Under the pieces are notes generated by a model. The model ran no database searches and was not told the origin of the DNA. It saw nothing but the letters and a program-made list of their open reading frames with translations. Made by a program: the position numbers and the translations under genes. DNA of 64,000 nt from Woeseia sp. (GTDB lineage: Bacteria; Pseudomonadota; Gammaproteobacteria; Steroidobacterales; Woeseiaceae): NCBI GenBank assembly GCA_021773015.1, contig JAJFKW010000001.1, positions 1,219,305 through 1,283,304 of the forward strand, in the 5' to 3' direction. Each line of letters begins with the position of its first letter. The stretch's first letter is position 1. Shown here piece by piece: positions 7,976-16,645 of this stretch.

Positions 7976-9487
7976 TCAGAAATACCATCCGGGCGGCCCG
8001 GAAATGCTGTGCGACTCCATGAATTCCAGAATACCGTCGTAACCCAGGTTGCGTCCGATGCCGCTTTGCTTGACACCGCCAAACGGGCTTCGGTTGTCCT
8101 GTACGGTCGGCCCGTGGCCATTGATATAGGTGTATCCGGCTTCGAGCGATCGCGATACGATTTCGGCGCGCTCGCGACTCGTTGTCCAAACCGAAGAGCA
8201 CAATCCGTACTCGGTTCCATTGGCCATTTGAACGGCATCATTGTCGTCATCAAATGGCAGCACTGGCACGACCGGGCCAAATTGCTCTTCCTGCACCACG
8301 CGCGAGTTCTGACTACAATTTGTAACGACAGTAGGTCTCTGAAAGTAGCCTTCGTCATAAACCTGCTGGTCCGGAATTTGGCCTAACTCTTGTACTGTCG
8401 CGCCTTGTTCGCGGGCATCATCAATTAGACTGCGAACCACACTCAATTGATTCTGGTTGTTTAGCGGGCCCATCGTCGACTCGGGCTTCAATCCATCTCC
8501 GACAACATACTTGTCGACACCCGCCAAGTACTTTTCGAGAAATTCATCGTAGCGTGAGCGATGCACATAAATTCTTTTGATAGCCATGCATATCTGCCCG
8601 GTCGTCATGAACGTGCCCATCACCAGACCCTGCATTGCAGGTTGATCTAATTCAACATCGTCCAACAGAATCGCAGCATCATTACCGCCCAGCTCCAAAG
8701 TGATCGCCTTTAGCGTATCGGCGGCAACCTTCATGATGTGCTTGCCCGCCTTGATACTTCCGGTGAAATTTATTTTGCGAACCAGAGGATGGCTTAGCAT
8801 TTCATCGCCGATCGCAGATGGTGGACTCGCGATTACGTTGATCACACCAGGGGGCAATACATCCGCCAAAATTCGCAGCGTCTGCAGCGGCGCGATAGGC
8901 GATTGCTCGGCGAGCTTCACGACAGCAGTATTGCCGGAAATTAGCGCCTGTGGCAATTTCGCGCCCAAAATTGAAATTGGCCAATTCCAGGGAACAATCA
9001 ACGATGCAACACCTCGTGCTTGCCGTGTCACGATCGTGTCTCGCGGTGGCGCCACCAATTTCTCATCCTCAGCCAGCCGGCCCGCCTGGTCGGCGCACCA
9101 CAAAAACCGCTCGCCAAACCTGCTGAATTCGATCATCGACTCTTTAAGGATCTTCCCGTGTTCGCGAGTGAACAACATTGCGCGCGCTTTAAGTTCCGCT
9201 TCGTTCTCAGCCAACTTCGCTGCCGCAGCGCGCATCATGTCGGCGCGCTCTGTGTAGCTCAGCGCTGACCATGCCGGAAACGCCTTGTGCGCAGCGCCGA
9301 TCGCTTCCCGCACGTCGTTGTGGTCTGCCAAGGCCGCAGTGCCTACAACCTCGCTTGGATGAGCGGGATTGGTCACCTCAAAGGTCTTGCCACTGATTGC
9401 CGGCCGCCATTCGCCGTTAATAATGAGATTTGCGTGATTCATGTGGTCAGCCATACTCATAGCTCGCGTCATAGCTTGGGAATTCAC
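7976..9487 (-). CDS. NAD(P)-dependent aldehyde dehydrogenase
   Basis: This 503-residue protein is an ordinary aldehyde dehydrogenase that oxidises an aldehyde to its acid with NAD(P) in the cytoplasm. It shows PWNWP (166-170), the NAD-contact FTGS (241-244), the general base in LELGGND (E265) and the catalytic nucleophile in TTGQICMAIKR (C300). The GQIC form is seen in benzaldehyde/vanillin-type and semialdehyde dehydrogenases. The N-terminus has four Met codons within 16 residues, so the start is uncertain by up to 45 bases. It is immediately upstream of the ThDP enzyme. Two roles are open: oxidation of an aromatic aldehyde made by that enzyme, or oxidation of 4-hydroxymuconic semialdehyde made by the dioxygenase at 15538. 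Confidence 0.9.
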   Translation of the reverse strand: MNSQAMTRAMSMADHMNHANLIINGEWRPAISGKTFEVTNPAHPSEVVGTAALADHNDVREAIGAAHKAFPAWSALSYTERADMMRAAAAKLAENEAELKARAMLFTREHGKILKESMIEFSRFGERFLWCADQAGRLAEDEKLVAPPRDTIVTRQARGVASLIVPWNWPISILGAKLPQALISGNTAVVKLAEQSPIAPLQTLRILADVLPPGVINVIASPPSAIGDEMLSHPLVRKINFTGSIKAGKHIMKVAADTLKAITLELGGNDAAILLDDVELDQPAMQGLVMGTFMTTGQICMAIKRIYVHRSRYDEFLEKYLAGVDKYVVGDGLKPESTMGPLNNQNQLSVVRSLIDDAREQGATVQELGQIPDQQVYDEGYFQRPTVVTNCSQNSRVVQEEQFGPVVPVLPFDDDNDAVQMANGTEYGLCSSVWTTSRERAEIVSRSLEAGYTYINGHGPTVQDNRSPFGGVKQSGIGRNLGYDGILEFMESHSISGPPGWYF

Positions 9488-9842
9488 AGTCTAAACAAGC
9501 AGCCGACCTAATTGTCAGTCAGTTTTATTGTTCGACAATGAAAATGTGATAGTCGCTAACCGGTCGGCACTGAATTACGTTTAAGAAATTGAAAAAATAG
9601 CGAAAAGCTGGAATTTGGCACAATGAAATTGCCGGCTCAAGGGCCGATTAGCGGGTAAGAATGACGATAAAACCGGCAGTAGCCGACGACGCGCTCTCAA
9701 GTTGATTCTGAAAAGCGGCATTTCATGCTTGCAGGCGAGAAGCTGAAGCGGAGTTTTCACACGTGTAATTGAGCATCGGCAGTCGCAGCGCAACGACGAC
9801 TGCGAGAAAAAAGGACTTTTTCTAGGGTAACAATAAAGGCAG
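9488..9842. other. 355-base non-coding gap upstream of the aldehyde dehydrogenase
   Basis: This gap separates the SDR gene from the aldehyde dehydrogenase and presumably holds the promoter of the dehydrogenase/ThDP pair. There is a short inverted pair TTGT-TCG-ACAA around 9528-9540 close to the dehydrogenase start. I see no convincing gene: a 104-codon minus-strand reading through this gap is Cys- and Arg-rich, has no recognisable domain, and runs into the SDR 3' end. Confidence 0.4.
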
Positions 9843-10622
9843 CTAACTAAGATCGTACATCTGGTCCAGCATGTTCGAGTGCAGGCCTCCGTCAACGGCG
9901 AGATTCGTGCCGCGCAGCCAGCGGCTACCGTCGGTACAAAGAAAAACGACGACCGGGGCGATGTCGTTCGGCAGCGCTGGCCTATCCATCACACTCATCC
10001 GTTCTTCCGCGCGTTCCCCCATTGACTCTATGAAGTCCGCGAGGATCGGCGTGTCGACCGGACCAGGGCAAATGCTATTCATACGAATTCCTCTATCCCG
10101 CCAAGTCCAGCGATTTTGCAGCGTCCAAACACAAATAATTTCCTTGGAGAAATAGTAGCTTCGCGCACCCGACGCTTCGTGCTTATCCACCATCGCGGCA
10201 ACGTTTTCGAACGACGCGTTTGCGATGAAGTCCTTGCATGCGCTAACCGAGTTTCGCCAACCGGACCCCGCCATCGAAGACATATTGATGATCGAGGCAC
10301 CATCGTTCAAATTCGGTATCAGGGCGTCCGTGAATTTCATTAGCCCTAGGCAATTTACTTTCAGTACCGCTTCAGCGTTAGCGGTCGGTGGGAGCCCTGC
10401 GATATTGCAGAGCGCGTCTATGCCATCGCCAACTTCGCGGACAGCCGCATCGATTGATGCCGGATCAGACAAGTCTGCCTGAATAAATCGGTCAACGTAC
10501 TGATCGGCAGGATTAATATCAATACCGATAACCGTGGCGTTTTCGTTTTGTAGATCGCGCGCGGTCTCTTCTCCGATACCTGACGAAACACCGGTAACTA
10601 CGACTGTCTTATTATCTAGCAT
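9843..10622 (-). CDS. Short-chain dehydrogenase/reductase (3-alpha-hydroxysteroid-dehydrogenase-like)
   Basis: This 259-residue SDR has the cofactor loop GVSSGIG (11-17), the NIAG block, SSMAGSGW, and the catalytic YYFSK (Y156, K160). An Asp after the second strand (GIDINP) suggests preference for NAD(H). The long insertion between the Ser block and the catalytic Tyr, and the C-terminal LAVDGGLHSN, resemble bacterial 3-alpha-hydroxysteroid dehydrogenase/carbonyl reductase proteins. I use the second Met (10620-10622), because the ten residues before it precede the first beta strand and look non-native. It stands alone between two gaps of over 200 bases, so the substrate is not suggested by an operon partner. 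Confidence 0.82.
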   Translation of the reverse strand: MLDNKTVVVTGVSSGIGEETARDLQNENATVIGIDINPADQYVDRFIQADLSDPASIDAAVREVGDGIDALCNIAGLPPTANAEAVLKVNCLGLMKFTDALIPNLNDGASIINMSSMAGSGWRNSVSACKDFIANASFENVAAMVDKHEASGARSYYFSKEIICVWTLQNRWTWRDRGIRMNSICPGPVDTPILADFIESMGERAEERMSVMDRPALPNDIAPVVVFLCTDGSRWLRGTNLAVDGGLHSNMLDQMYDLS

Positions 10623-10845
10623 TGAATCGCCCCAGATTCTTGTACCAAGCACCCACGCTCAGCCAACCTCATCATATTAAATCTTCGCGCGATAAAACGT
10701 TACCCAAAGCGAATGGAAATCTCTTCGGAAGACATGATTTTTGCTCGGAGTAACGCTAGATATCGTAGCCGCGTTCCTCATGCAGAACGAGATTCAGTCC
10801 TTTTCTGCAGCGCTTCGTGCCAGTCTGGCGTTTGTCAATAAACAG

Positions 10846-11442
10846 TTAGTCGTGATGCTTACCAATCTTCCAGTCAGTAGCACCAAGGAACTTTTCGCCT
10901 GCAGCAATTGGCAGATCTTCGAGCGCGGACCCCATAGAGTCATTCCACCGATTCAAGTAACCAAATAACGCAATGACACCCATGATTTCGACGATATCAT
11001 CGTCGCTCCAATAAGTCTTGAGACGATCCGCAATTTCGTCTGTGACTGCGTTGGGCACGCTGGCTGCGGCGTGCGCGAAATCTAGCGCCGCCTTTTCGGC
11101 CGCGGAAAAATGTTCGCTATCTGCATAGTTCCACACATCGTTTAGCCGGTCCTGCGATGCGCCGAATCGCTCAGAGCCGAGAATTGTATGAGCCTGGCAA
11201 TAGCGGCATCCTGACACGTAGCTAGTGACGTAGCCGATTAAGCGTTTGAATTCTGGAGTAACATCACCCAGGCATTGCATCACGGCGACGTTCAAGTCCG
11301 TAAATGCTTTCGCAATGTGCGGCCGGCGCGCCATTGTCCTAACGCTATTTGGAATCACACCCAGTGGTCCTTTGAAAAATTGCACATAGTCCAGCAATTC
11401 CGCATCAATTTCGTTTTCTTCAAGAGGTGCAATCACAGGCAT
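10846..11442 (-). CDS. Carboxymuconolactone decarboxylase/AhpD-fold protein
   Basis: This 198-residue protein has the CMD fold with the AhpD-type CxxC in SGCRYCQAH (C79, C82), which in AhpD relatives supports peroxidase or disulfide chemistry. It is not the short PcaC enzyme, because PcaC lacks the CxxC. A start five codons earlier would be TTG; the ATG at 11440-11442 has GGAG six bases ahead and is preferred. It is the last gene of a tight minus-strand run after the Nramp-like transporter (24-base gap), downstream of a hydroquinone dioxygenase and maleylacetate reductase. A role in protecting the cell or the Fe(II) enzyme from quinone or peroxide stress is a guess from that context. Confidence 0.82.
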   Translation of the reverse strand: MPVIAPLEENEIDAELLDYVQFFKGPLGVIPNSVRTMARRPHIAKAFTDLNVAVMQCLGDVTPEFKRLIGYVTSYVSGCRYCQAHTILGSERFGASQDRLNDVWNYADSEHFSAAEKAALDFAHAAASVPNAVTDEIADRLKTYWSDDDIVEIMGVIALFGYLNRWNDSMGSALEDLPIAAGEKFLGATDWKIGKHHD

Positions 11443-11466
11443 TAAAGTCTCCGACAAAAGCCGCCA

Positions 11467-12729
11467 TTAGTTTCCAGAAATGAATCTTGCATAGAAGTAG
11501 AGCAATGTCACCAAACCCAGGATTACGACAGAAAACGTGCTCCAAATTCTTAGCCATGTCCCAGGATGATGTTCAATACTCAATTCATCGCCGAACACTG
11601 CGCGATGATTCAGATAGGCCAACATCGGACTGACAACGAATACTAAGACGCCGGCAAGATCAATAAACGCAGCAAATGACCGCATGGCAGTTGCCAACGT
11701 GATGACGGCAGCAGCGCACAAGCTCCAAACGATTGGGGAATAGATGCGTTGATTTTGACGTTGCGAGAAGCGCTCCCTTCTCGACAAGTCGATCAATTCC
11801 CGAACAATCCTGGACATAGCATCGACAACCGTAAGCAAGGTTGAAAAGATGACCAAGACCGCAACTGTCCCTATTAAGCCAAACGACCAGCTGCCGATAG
11901 CGGCTGTGAATAGCTGAATTAGTTGTGCGGCAAAGCCACCGTTGCTGGCAGCGATTGGCAATTCGCTGGTGTGCATGATTCCGGCACCCAATACCAGAAA
12001 ACAAATTGCGAGCATGCAACTTCCGATATAGCCGATATTGAAGTCCAACATCGTCTGCGAAATTGAATTTTGTGGAGCGCCAGATTCGCCCCTTGCTTTT
12101 ATCCAAAGAGATTGCACCACGGACCCGTCGGTCGGCGTCGGCATAAAACCGACAATCCCGACAATATAGACGAGTAATACGAGGTCAAACTTCGGCATCC
12201 CTATACTTGCCGTGTGCCAGTCGATTTTGGCGCTGACTAGAAGCGTCGCTAAAACAATCAGCAAAGTGAGTATGACCACTATTACTTTTGTCAAACGCTC
12301 CAAAAGTACATACTTCCCGGTCACCAGAAGGCCGCCAACAATAGCAAGCAACGTGGCTACACCCGCTATGTTGTTTACCTCAAATCGTAGTGCCGCCTTC
12401 AACATGCCCAAGGTGAACAGGCTTATAGCCGCAATAACGAATACCATGGTAACGAGCTGCGCCAAAGCATAAACAGCAAACACAATCCGCCCGGCGGACC
12501 GATAACTTGTAATCAGGCTACTGCCAGTTATTGAGGCGTAGTGTGCACCGAAGCGGATTGCCGGGTACTTAACAACGCAGGCAAGCAACACAAACAAAGC
12601 CAATCCAAAGCCATAGTCCGCACCGGCGCGCGTGGCCTGCACCAGGTGGGACACTCCAACTGCCGCCGCGGCGTAAAGCATGCCGGGTCCCAGAATTTGC
12701 CAGAGTGATTGCCGTTCTCCGTCTTTCAT
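11467..12729 (-). CDS. Nramp-superfamily transporter with non-canonical metal-site motif
   Basis: This 420-residue inner-membrane protein has about eleven hydrophobic segments and the Nramp N-terminal pattern LGPGMLYAAAAVGVSH. Classical Nramp proteins have Asp-Pro-Gly-Asn in this first unwound helix to bind Mn(II)/Fe(II); here the position reads Val-Gly-Val-Ser-His, so the substrate may not be the usual divalent metals. The sixth helix region has ICFLVLGAGIMH in place of the usual MPHN. Its start lies 8 bases after the sulfatase stop and its ribosome site is inside the sulfatase 3' end, which suggests translational coupling. It lies in a run with an Fe(II)-dependent ring-cleaving dioxygenase, so metal supply or uptake of a substrate are both possible. 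Confidence 0.8.
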   Translation of the reverse strand: MKDGERQSLWQILGPGMLYAAAAVGVSHLVQATRAGADYGFGLALFVLLACVVKYPAIRFGAHYASITGSSLITSYRSAGRIVFAVYALAQLVTMVFVIAAISLFTLGMLKAALRFEVNNIAGVATLLAIVGGLLVTGKYVLLERLTKVIVVILTLLIVLATLLVSAKIDWHTASIGMPKFDLVLLVYIVGIVGFMPTPTDGSVVQSLWIKARGESGAPQNSISQTMLDFNIGYIGSCMLAICFLVLGAGIMHTSELPIAASNGGFAAQLIQLFTAAIGSWSFGLIGTVAVLVIFSTLLTVVDAMSRIVRELIDLSRRERFSQRQNQRIYSPIVWSLCAAAVITLATAMRSFAAFIDLAGVLVFVVSPMLAYLNHRAVFGDELSIEHHPGTWLRIWSTFSVVILGLVTLLYFYARFISGN

Positions 12730-12737
12730 ATCAAAGC

Positions 12738-14450
12738 CTAGTGAACTTGTCCGATATCGCCGGTCGGCTCGATAACGTTATTCTCTTTCGCGTATGCCTC
12801 CCAACCCAACATCAGCTCATCAAACTTATCGGGAAACTGATTTCTTAGATCAACAGTTTCTCTAGCGTCATCGGAAATATTGAACAACTGCCAGTCATTT
12901 GAGCCGTTGCGCCCGTCTGCCCAAAGAATTTTCCAGTCGCCGCGACGCAACGCTTTGTGTCCAAACAGCTCCCATCCAAAGTCTGTTTTAGCCGAGTGAA
13001 TTATTTCTGCATTGCCGTTCAGCACACCGCTCAACGATTTGCCCGTTCGCTGGTGATTTTGCTTCTGGTATCCAGATATTTCGATATCACGGGCCGCAAT
13101 TCCAGCCCAACCCAAAATCGTCGGCGCGATATCCCTGGCGGTTGCCAGCGCATCCGTGGTTCGCCCGGGTTGCACAGTATTCTTAGCACGAACAATAAAT
13201 GGAACCCGAAGTCCGCCTTCTGTCACGTAACCTTTAAAAAACCTCAATGGTCCGCTGCTAACCTGACCCCAGCCTGGCCCTTGCATCGCGTAAGACCCTC
13301 GCTTGCCGATATTTTCGTAACTGACATCGAAATTTCGTGGCACCCACGTTCGATTATCATAGGCACGCATCCGATCATTACCCTCGGCGCCATTGTCAGA
13401 CATGAAAATTACGACCGTGTTTTCGTAAACACCGGAATCCTTCAAGTACTGAATGACCCGGCCGGCCTGAAAGTCCATACGCTCAACCATCGCCGCGTAA
13501 ATTTCCATCGAGCGAATAGACTGTTGCTGTTCGTCAACTGTCAAGGAATCCCACGGTTGCGCAGTCGGCACTCGAACAACCGAATCCATCTCAGACGGAA
13601 CAAAACCGATTTTCGACGATTGTAGTAGCCGCTGCTCGCGGACTTCGTCATAACCAGCATCGTAAGCGCCCGCATACAAGTCTAGATGCTCGTCTTTGAC
13701 TTGCACTGGCCAATGCGGTGCGGTAAACGCAAGCCAGGCGAAGAATGGCCGACCGTCGGCGAGATTAGAATCGATGTAATCAATTGTCTTATCGGCGAAA
13801 TACTCAGAAGAATAGAAATCCTTCGGCAGCGCCTCAACTATCACACCATCTTCTCTGTAGACCGTTTCTTTATAAATACTGACCAATCGTGCTTTGTCAG
13901 AAAAATGGCTCGCTCCTGCCTGCATCAAAGCAAATGACCTTTCGAATCCACGATTTTCCGGCCGCGACTGCTCCGCCGATCCGATATGCCATTTACCGGC
14001 CATGTAGGTGTGGTAGCCGGCACCCCTCAGGAGCGTCGGAAACGTAACCACGCGTCCATTAAGGAAGCCTTCATAACCTGGTTTGCCGCGCTGATTTTCA
14101 GCGAGGTGTTCGCCCATGTTGCCGAAGCCGTTCAGATGATTGTCCACACCCGTCATAACGGTCGCTCGGCTCGGCGAACAGGTAGGTGCGGCGTAGAATT
14201 GACGAAAACTGACCCCTGTTTTTGCCAATAAATCGATGTTGGGCGTGCGAATTTCGCTTCCGAACACGCCGAGATCGGTGTAACCAAGATCGTCCGCCAT
14301 GATCAAGAGAATGTTTGGACGATGATCAATTTCAGCCGGTGTTGCATTCGTTTCGCCGCGCTCACTGACACACGACACTGTTAGCCACGCGATCGCCAAA
14401 ATTGCGACTACATAATTGCCGCGAACACCATCGATTGTGAATTCTGACAT
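12738..14450 (-). CDS. Lipoprotein arylsulfatase (type I, formylglycine-dependent)
   Basis: This 570-residue type I sulfatase hydrolyses sulfate esters. The FGly signature is CSPSRATVMTG with the modifiable Cys at C91, and the Ca-binding aspartates are in MADDLGYTDLG (D53, D54). Further family blocks are AGKWHIG and FMSDNGAEG. The N-terminus has a hydrophobic segment ending in LTVSC (C27), a lipobox, so it should be a periplasmic lipoprotein. The Cys form needs a formylglycine-generating enzyme, which is not in the window. It lies 12 bases downstream of maleylacetate reductase and 8 bases upstream of the Nramp-like gene. The operon suggests that the substrate is an aryl sulfate whose phenol enters the hydroquinone pathway; a carbohydrate sulfate is not excluded. 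Confidence 0.9.
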   Translation of the reverse strand: MSEFTIDGVRGNYVVAILAIAWLTVSCVSERGETNATPAEIDHRPNILLIMADDLGYTDLGVFGSEIRTPNIDLLAKTGVSFRQFYAAPTCSPSRATVMTGVDNHLNGFGNMGEHLAENQRGKPGYEGFLNGRVVTFPTLLRGAGYHTYMAGKWHIGSAEQSRPENRGFERSFALMQAGASHFSDKARLVSIYKETVYREDGVIVEALPKDFYSSEYFADKTIDYIDSNLADGRPFFAWLAFTAPHWPVQVKDEHLDLYAGAYDAGYDEVREQRLLQSSKIGFVPSEMDSVVRVPTAQPWDSLTVDEQQQSIRSMEIYAAMVERMDFQAGRVIQYLKDSGVYENTVVIFMSDNGAEGNDRMRAYDNRTWVPRNFDVSYENIGKRGSYAMQGPGWGQVSSGPLRFFKGYVTEGGLRVPFIVRAKNTVQPGRTTDALATARDIAPTILGWAGIAARDIEISGYQKQNHQRTGKSLSGVLNGNAEIIHSAKTDFGWELFGHKALRRGDWKILWADGRNGSNDWQLFNISDDARETVDLRNQFPDKFDELMLGWEAYAKENNVIEPTGDIGQVH

Positions 14451-14462
14451 TGTTGTAACTAT

Positions 14463-15527
14463 CTACGCATATTTTCGAGGCTGCCTACCGTGAAAGGCAT
14501 CGTCCAATAGCAAGCGTAGATTCTCTTCGCTGATGGTAGCGGGGTTGCTCAACGGCGACGCCATCGATATCTCAATCGCTTTATCTAGATCTGTTTCATT
14601 GACTCCCAACTCCCGCAGACTCGAAGGTGCTTTCAATTGTTTCGCCAAATCAAATATGCCGTCTGCCGCATTCTTGTTACCTAATGCATCCGCCAACAAC
14701 GCAGTACCTTCCGCTGTTGCAGCGGCATTGAAGGCAATGCTGTGTGGCAGCAAAACCGTATGCGTCTCTGCATGGGGTGTATTAAAGGTCCCACCGAATG
14801 TATGGCATAAACGGTGGTGCAATCCAGTGGTGCCGGTTCCCAATGCGCCTCCTGCGAGACTCGCTCCCAGCAGTGCGTCAGTGCGGGCATCCAAGTCGTG
14901 CGGCTTCGCGAGTATACGCGGCAGACTCGACGCGAGCCTTCTTACAGCCTCCAGCGCCATCGTTCGGACAAGCGGGTTTATGTCATTGGACGCAACATTG
15001 ACAGCTGCCTGTGCCATTGCATTTAGTCCGCTGCTGGCGGCAAATGCCGGCGGCAGGGACAATGTCAGCTTAGGGTCATAGATCGTCAGTGTCGGCACGA
15101 CTCGGTTATCACGTCCGGTGGTTTTTCGCCCGCCTTCGGTGATACCCCAAATATCGGTCATCTCGGACCCCGCGTAGCTGGTGGGAATAACAATATTTGG
15201 CAAATCTGCACGCAAAGCCAACGCCTTGCCAAGTCCGGTGGTCGATCCGCCACCGATCGCAACCGTGCAATCTGCATTGAGTTTTCTTGCGGCGGCCTCC
15301 GCGTTTACAACACACTCAATGGGCACATGCATGACTGCTTGATCGAAGTGGCCAGCACAACGACTGCCTAACAATTCAGCAACTCTCGTTCCATCAGCTG
15401 TTTGATTCGGTGTCGTTAGCAGTAACGCACGGTCGAAGCCGAGCGCGTCAAGCGCATTATCAATCCCGTCCAGCGCATCGACGCCAAAGATAATATTCCA
15501 TGGCAACGCTTGATAGCTAAATTTCAT
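14463..15527 (-). CDS. Maleylacetate reductase (iron-type alcohol dehydrogenase family)
   Basis: This 354-residue protein reduces maleylacetate to 3-oxoadipate with NAD(P)H. It has the GGGSTTGLGKA cofactor loop (92-102), PTSYAGSEMTDIWGIT, and the histidine-rich stretch HHRLCHTFGGTFNTPHAETH (H237, H238, H242, H252, H256), which is characteristic of maleylacetate reductases such as PcpE, LinF and TfdF rather than alcohol dehydrogenases. Length (about 352-358) fits. It starts 10 bases after the ring-cleaving dioxygenase stop and is followed by the sulfatase after 12 bases. Its product would feed the beta-ketoadipate pathway; the CoA-transferase and thiolase for that are not in the window. Confidence 0.92.
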   Translation of the reverse strand: MKFSYQALPWNIIFGVDALDGIDNALDALGFDRALLLTTPNQTADGTRVAELLGSRCAGHFDQAVMHVPIECVVNAEAAARKLNADCTVAIGGGSTTGLGKALALRADLPNIVIPTSYAGSEMTDIWGITEGGRKTTGRDNRVVPTLTIYDPKLTLSLPPAFAASSGLNAMAQAAVNVASNDINPLVRTMALEAVRRLASSLPRILAKPHDLDARTDALLGASLAGGALGTGTTGLHHRLCHTFGGTFNTPHAETHTVLLPHSIAFNAAATAEGTALLADALGNKNAADGIFDLAKQLKAPSSLRELGVNETDLDKAIEISMASPLSNPATISEENLRLLLDDAFHGRQPRKYA

Positions 15528-15537
15528 AACCCCACAG

Positions 15538-16506
15538 TTAATCTTGAATTTCGCCGATTACCTTTAGAACTTCATCTTTGTTTGCCTTGATCTGCGGAGA
15601 CATCATCAATGTGCTGCCCAACGATTCGGCTGGCTCGTCACACAAAAACGATGGAGTATGGGAGCAGCAGGCTTCGAACAAAGCACCTGACGGTGTCCGG
15701 ACATAAATTGAATCGAAGTAACCGCGATCCTTGATATCCGATACATCCGTATAGCCAAGGCCCTCGGTAAAGAACTTAATCTGCTTTTGATGCTCCGACG
15801 ATTCCACTTTGTACGCCATGTGGTGAATCGCGCCGGAGCCTACTGTCCAGCTACCCGGCTTGCGATCTGGCTCAACCGTAAAATCTGTGTACGCACCACT
15901 GCGCTCACCGCCGGTCGTGTAGCGAACTCTGTCGCCATCTTCAGCGACTTTGCGGCTGCCCCACGCAACCTGCAGAAATTCCTCCATGAATTCCATATCG
16001 CGGGTGGAAACGCCGGCAGCGTGTGTGCCGCGAATCATCATTTCGCCAGGAACCGGCCCATTGTCTCGTGGCGCGCGCTCGTCAACGTCAACACCTACGA
16101 TCGCAAGATTGATGCCGTGCGGGCTAACGAAGTCGAGGTGGCGTTCCCCGAATCGCTCGCTATCCGAAACGGCGAAATCGTGCGCCCCTAACCGATCTTT
16201 CCAATAATCCACCGCATCAGTGGGTACAGAAAGGCTGACGTTGCTAACCTGACCACTCCCCGGCGTGCCTTTTACGCCTAAATGCTCGACGGGAAAAGTG
16301 GTCAGCAACGTGCCCTCTTCCCCGCCCTCATTGCCATAATACATATGGTATACAGGGACCGCACCATCATAGAACAGTGTCCGCTTCACACACTTTAGGC
16401 CTAAGACTTTGGTATGAAAATCGAAGTCTTCCTGCGGATTACCCGTCGCCATTGTTATGTGGTGATGACCATCCAAATTCTTACCAGGCAAATCATCCGG
16501 CAGCAT
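15538..16506 (-). CDS. Hydroquinone-type ring-cleaving dioxygenase (PcpA/LinE family)
   Basis: This 322-residue vicinal-oxygen-chelate protein resembles PcpA and LinE, Fe(II) enzymes that open (chloro)hydroquinones between C1 and C2. Visible blocks are HHHITMATG (14-22), VKRTLFYDGAVPVYH (40-54), AIHHMAYKV (226-234) and GALFEACC (274-281). By comparison with PcpA the facial triad is probably H16, H228 or H229, and E278. The start is the ATG at 16504-16506 after GAAGGAGAG. The next gene is maleylacetate reductase, the canonical partner. With an unsubstituted hydroquinone the product is 4-hydroxymuconic semialdehyde, which needs an aldehyde dehydrogenase; with a leaving group at C2 the enzyme can give maleylacetate directly. 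Confidence 0.9.
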   Translation of the reverse strand: MLPDDLPGKNLDGHHHITMATGNPQEDFDFHTKVLGLKCVKRTLFYDGAVPVYHMYYGNEGGEEGTLLTTFPVEHLGVKGTPGSGQVSNVSLSVPTDAVDYWKDRLGAHDFAVSDSERFGERHLDFVSPHGINLAIVGVDVDERAPRDNGPVPGEMMIRGTHAAGVSTRDMEFMEEFLQVAWGSRKVAEDGDRVRYTTGGERSGAYTDFTVEPDRKPGSWTVGSGAIHHMAYKVESSEHQKQIKFFTEGLGYTDVSDIKDRGYFDSIYVRTPSGALFEACCSHTPSFLCDEPAESLGSTLMMSPQIKANKDEVLKVIGEIQD

Positions 16507-16645
16507 TATTCTCTCCTTCAATAGTTTTCTTAGTCGAAAGTCGCAATTTATCTAGCAACTATAAATACGTTTGGTTCAACCTGCATGCTCGCTCGATTGC
16601 GATTCGCTGTCGACAGCTCGGAACCAATTGAATAGGTGAATCAAG

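Noticed and set aside
9581..9895. 104-codon minus-strand reading rich in Cys and Arg upstream of the aldehyde dehydrogenase
   Set aside because: No ribosome site or recognisable domain, unusual composition, and it runs into the 3' end of the SDR gene in another frame.
10741..10968. 75-codon plus-strand reading between SDR and CMD-like genes
   Set aside because: It overlaps the antisense of the CMD-like gene and has no domain or start signal; treated as chance.
10846..11442. Calling the CMD-like gene pcaC (4-carboxymuconolactone decarboxylase)
   Set aside because: It is too long and has the AhpD-type CxxC; no other protocatechuate 3,4-cleavage gene is present.
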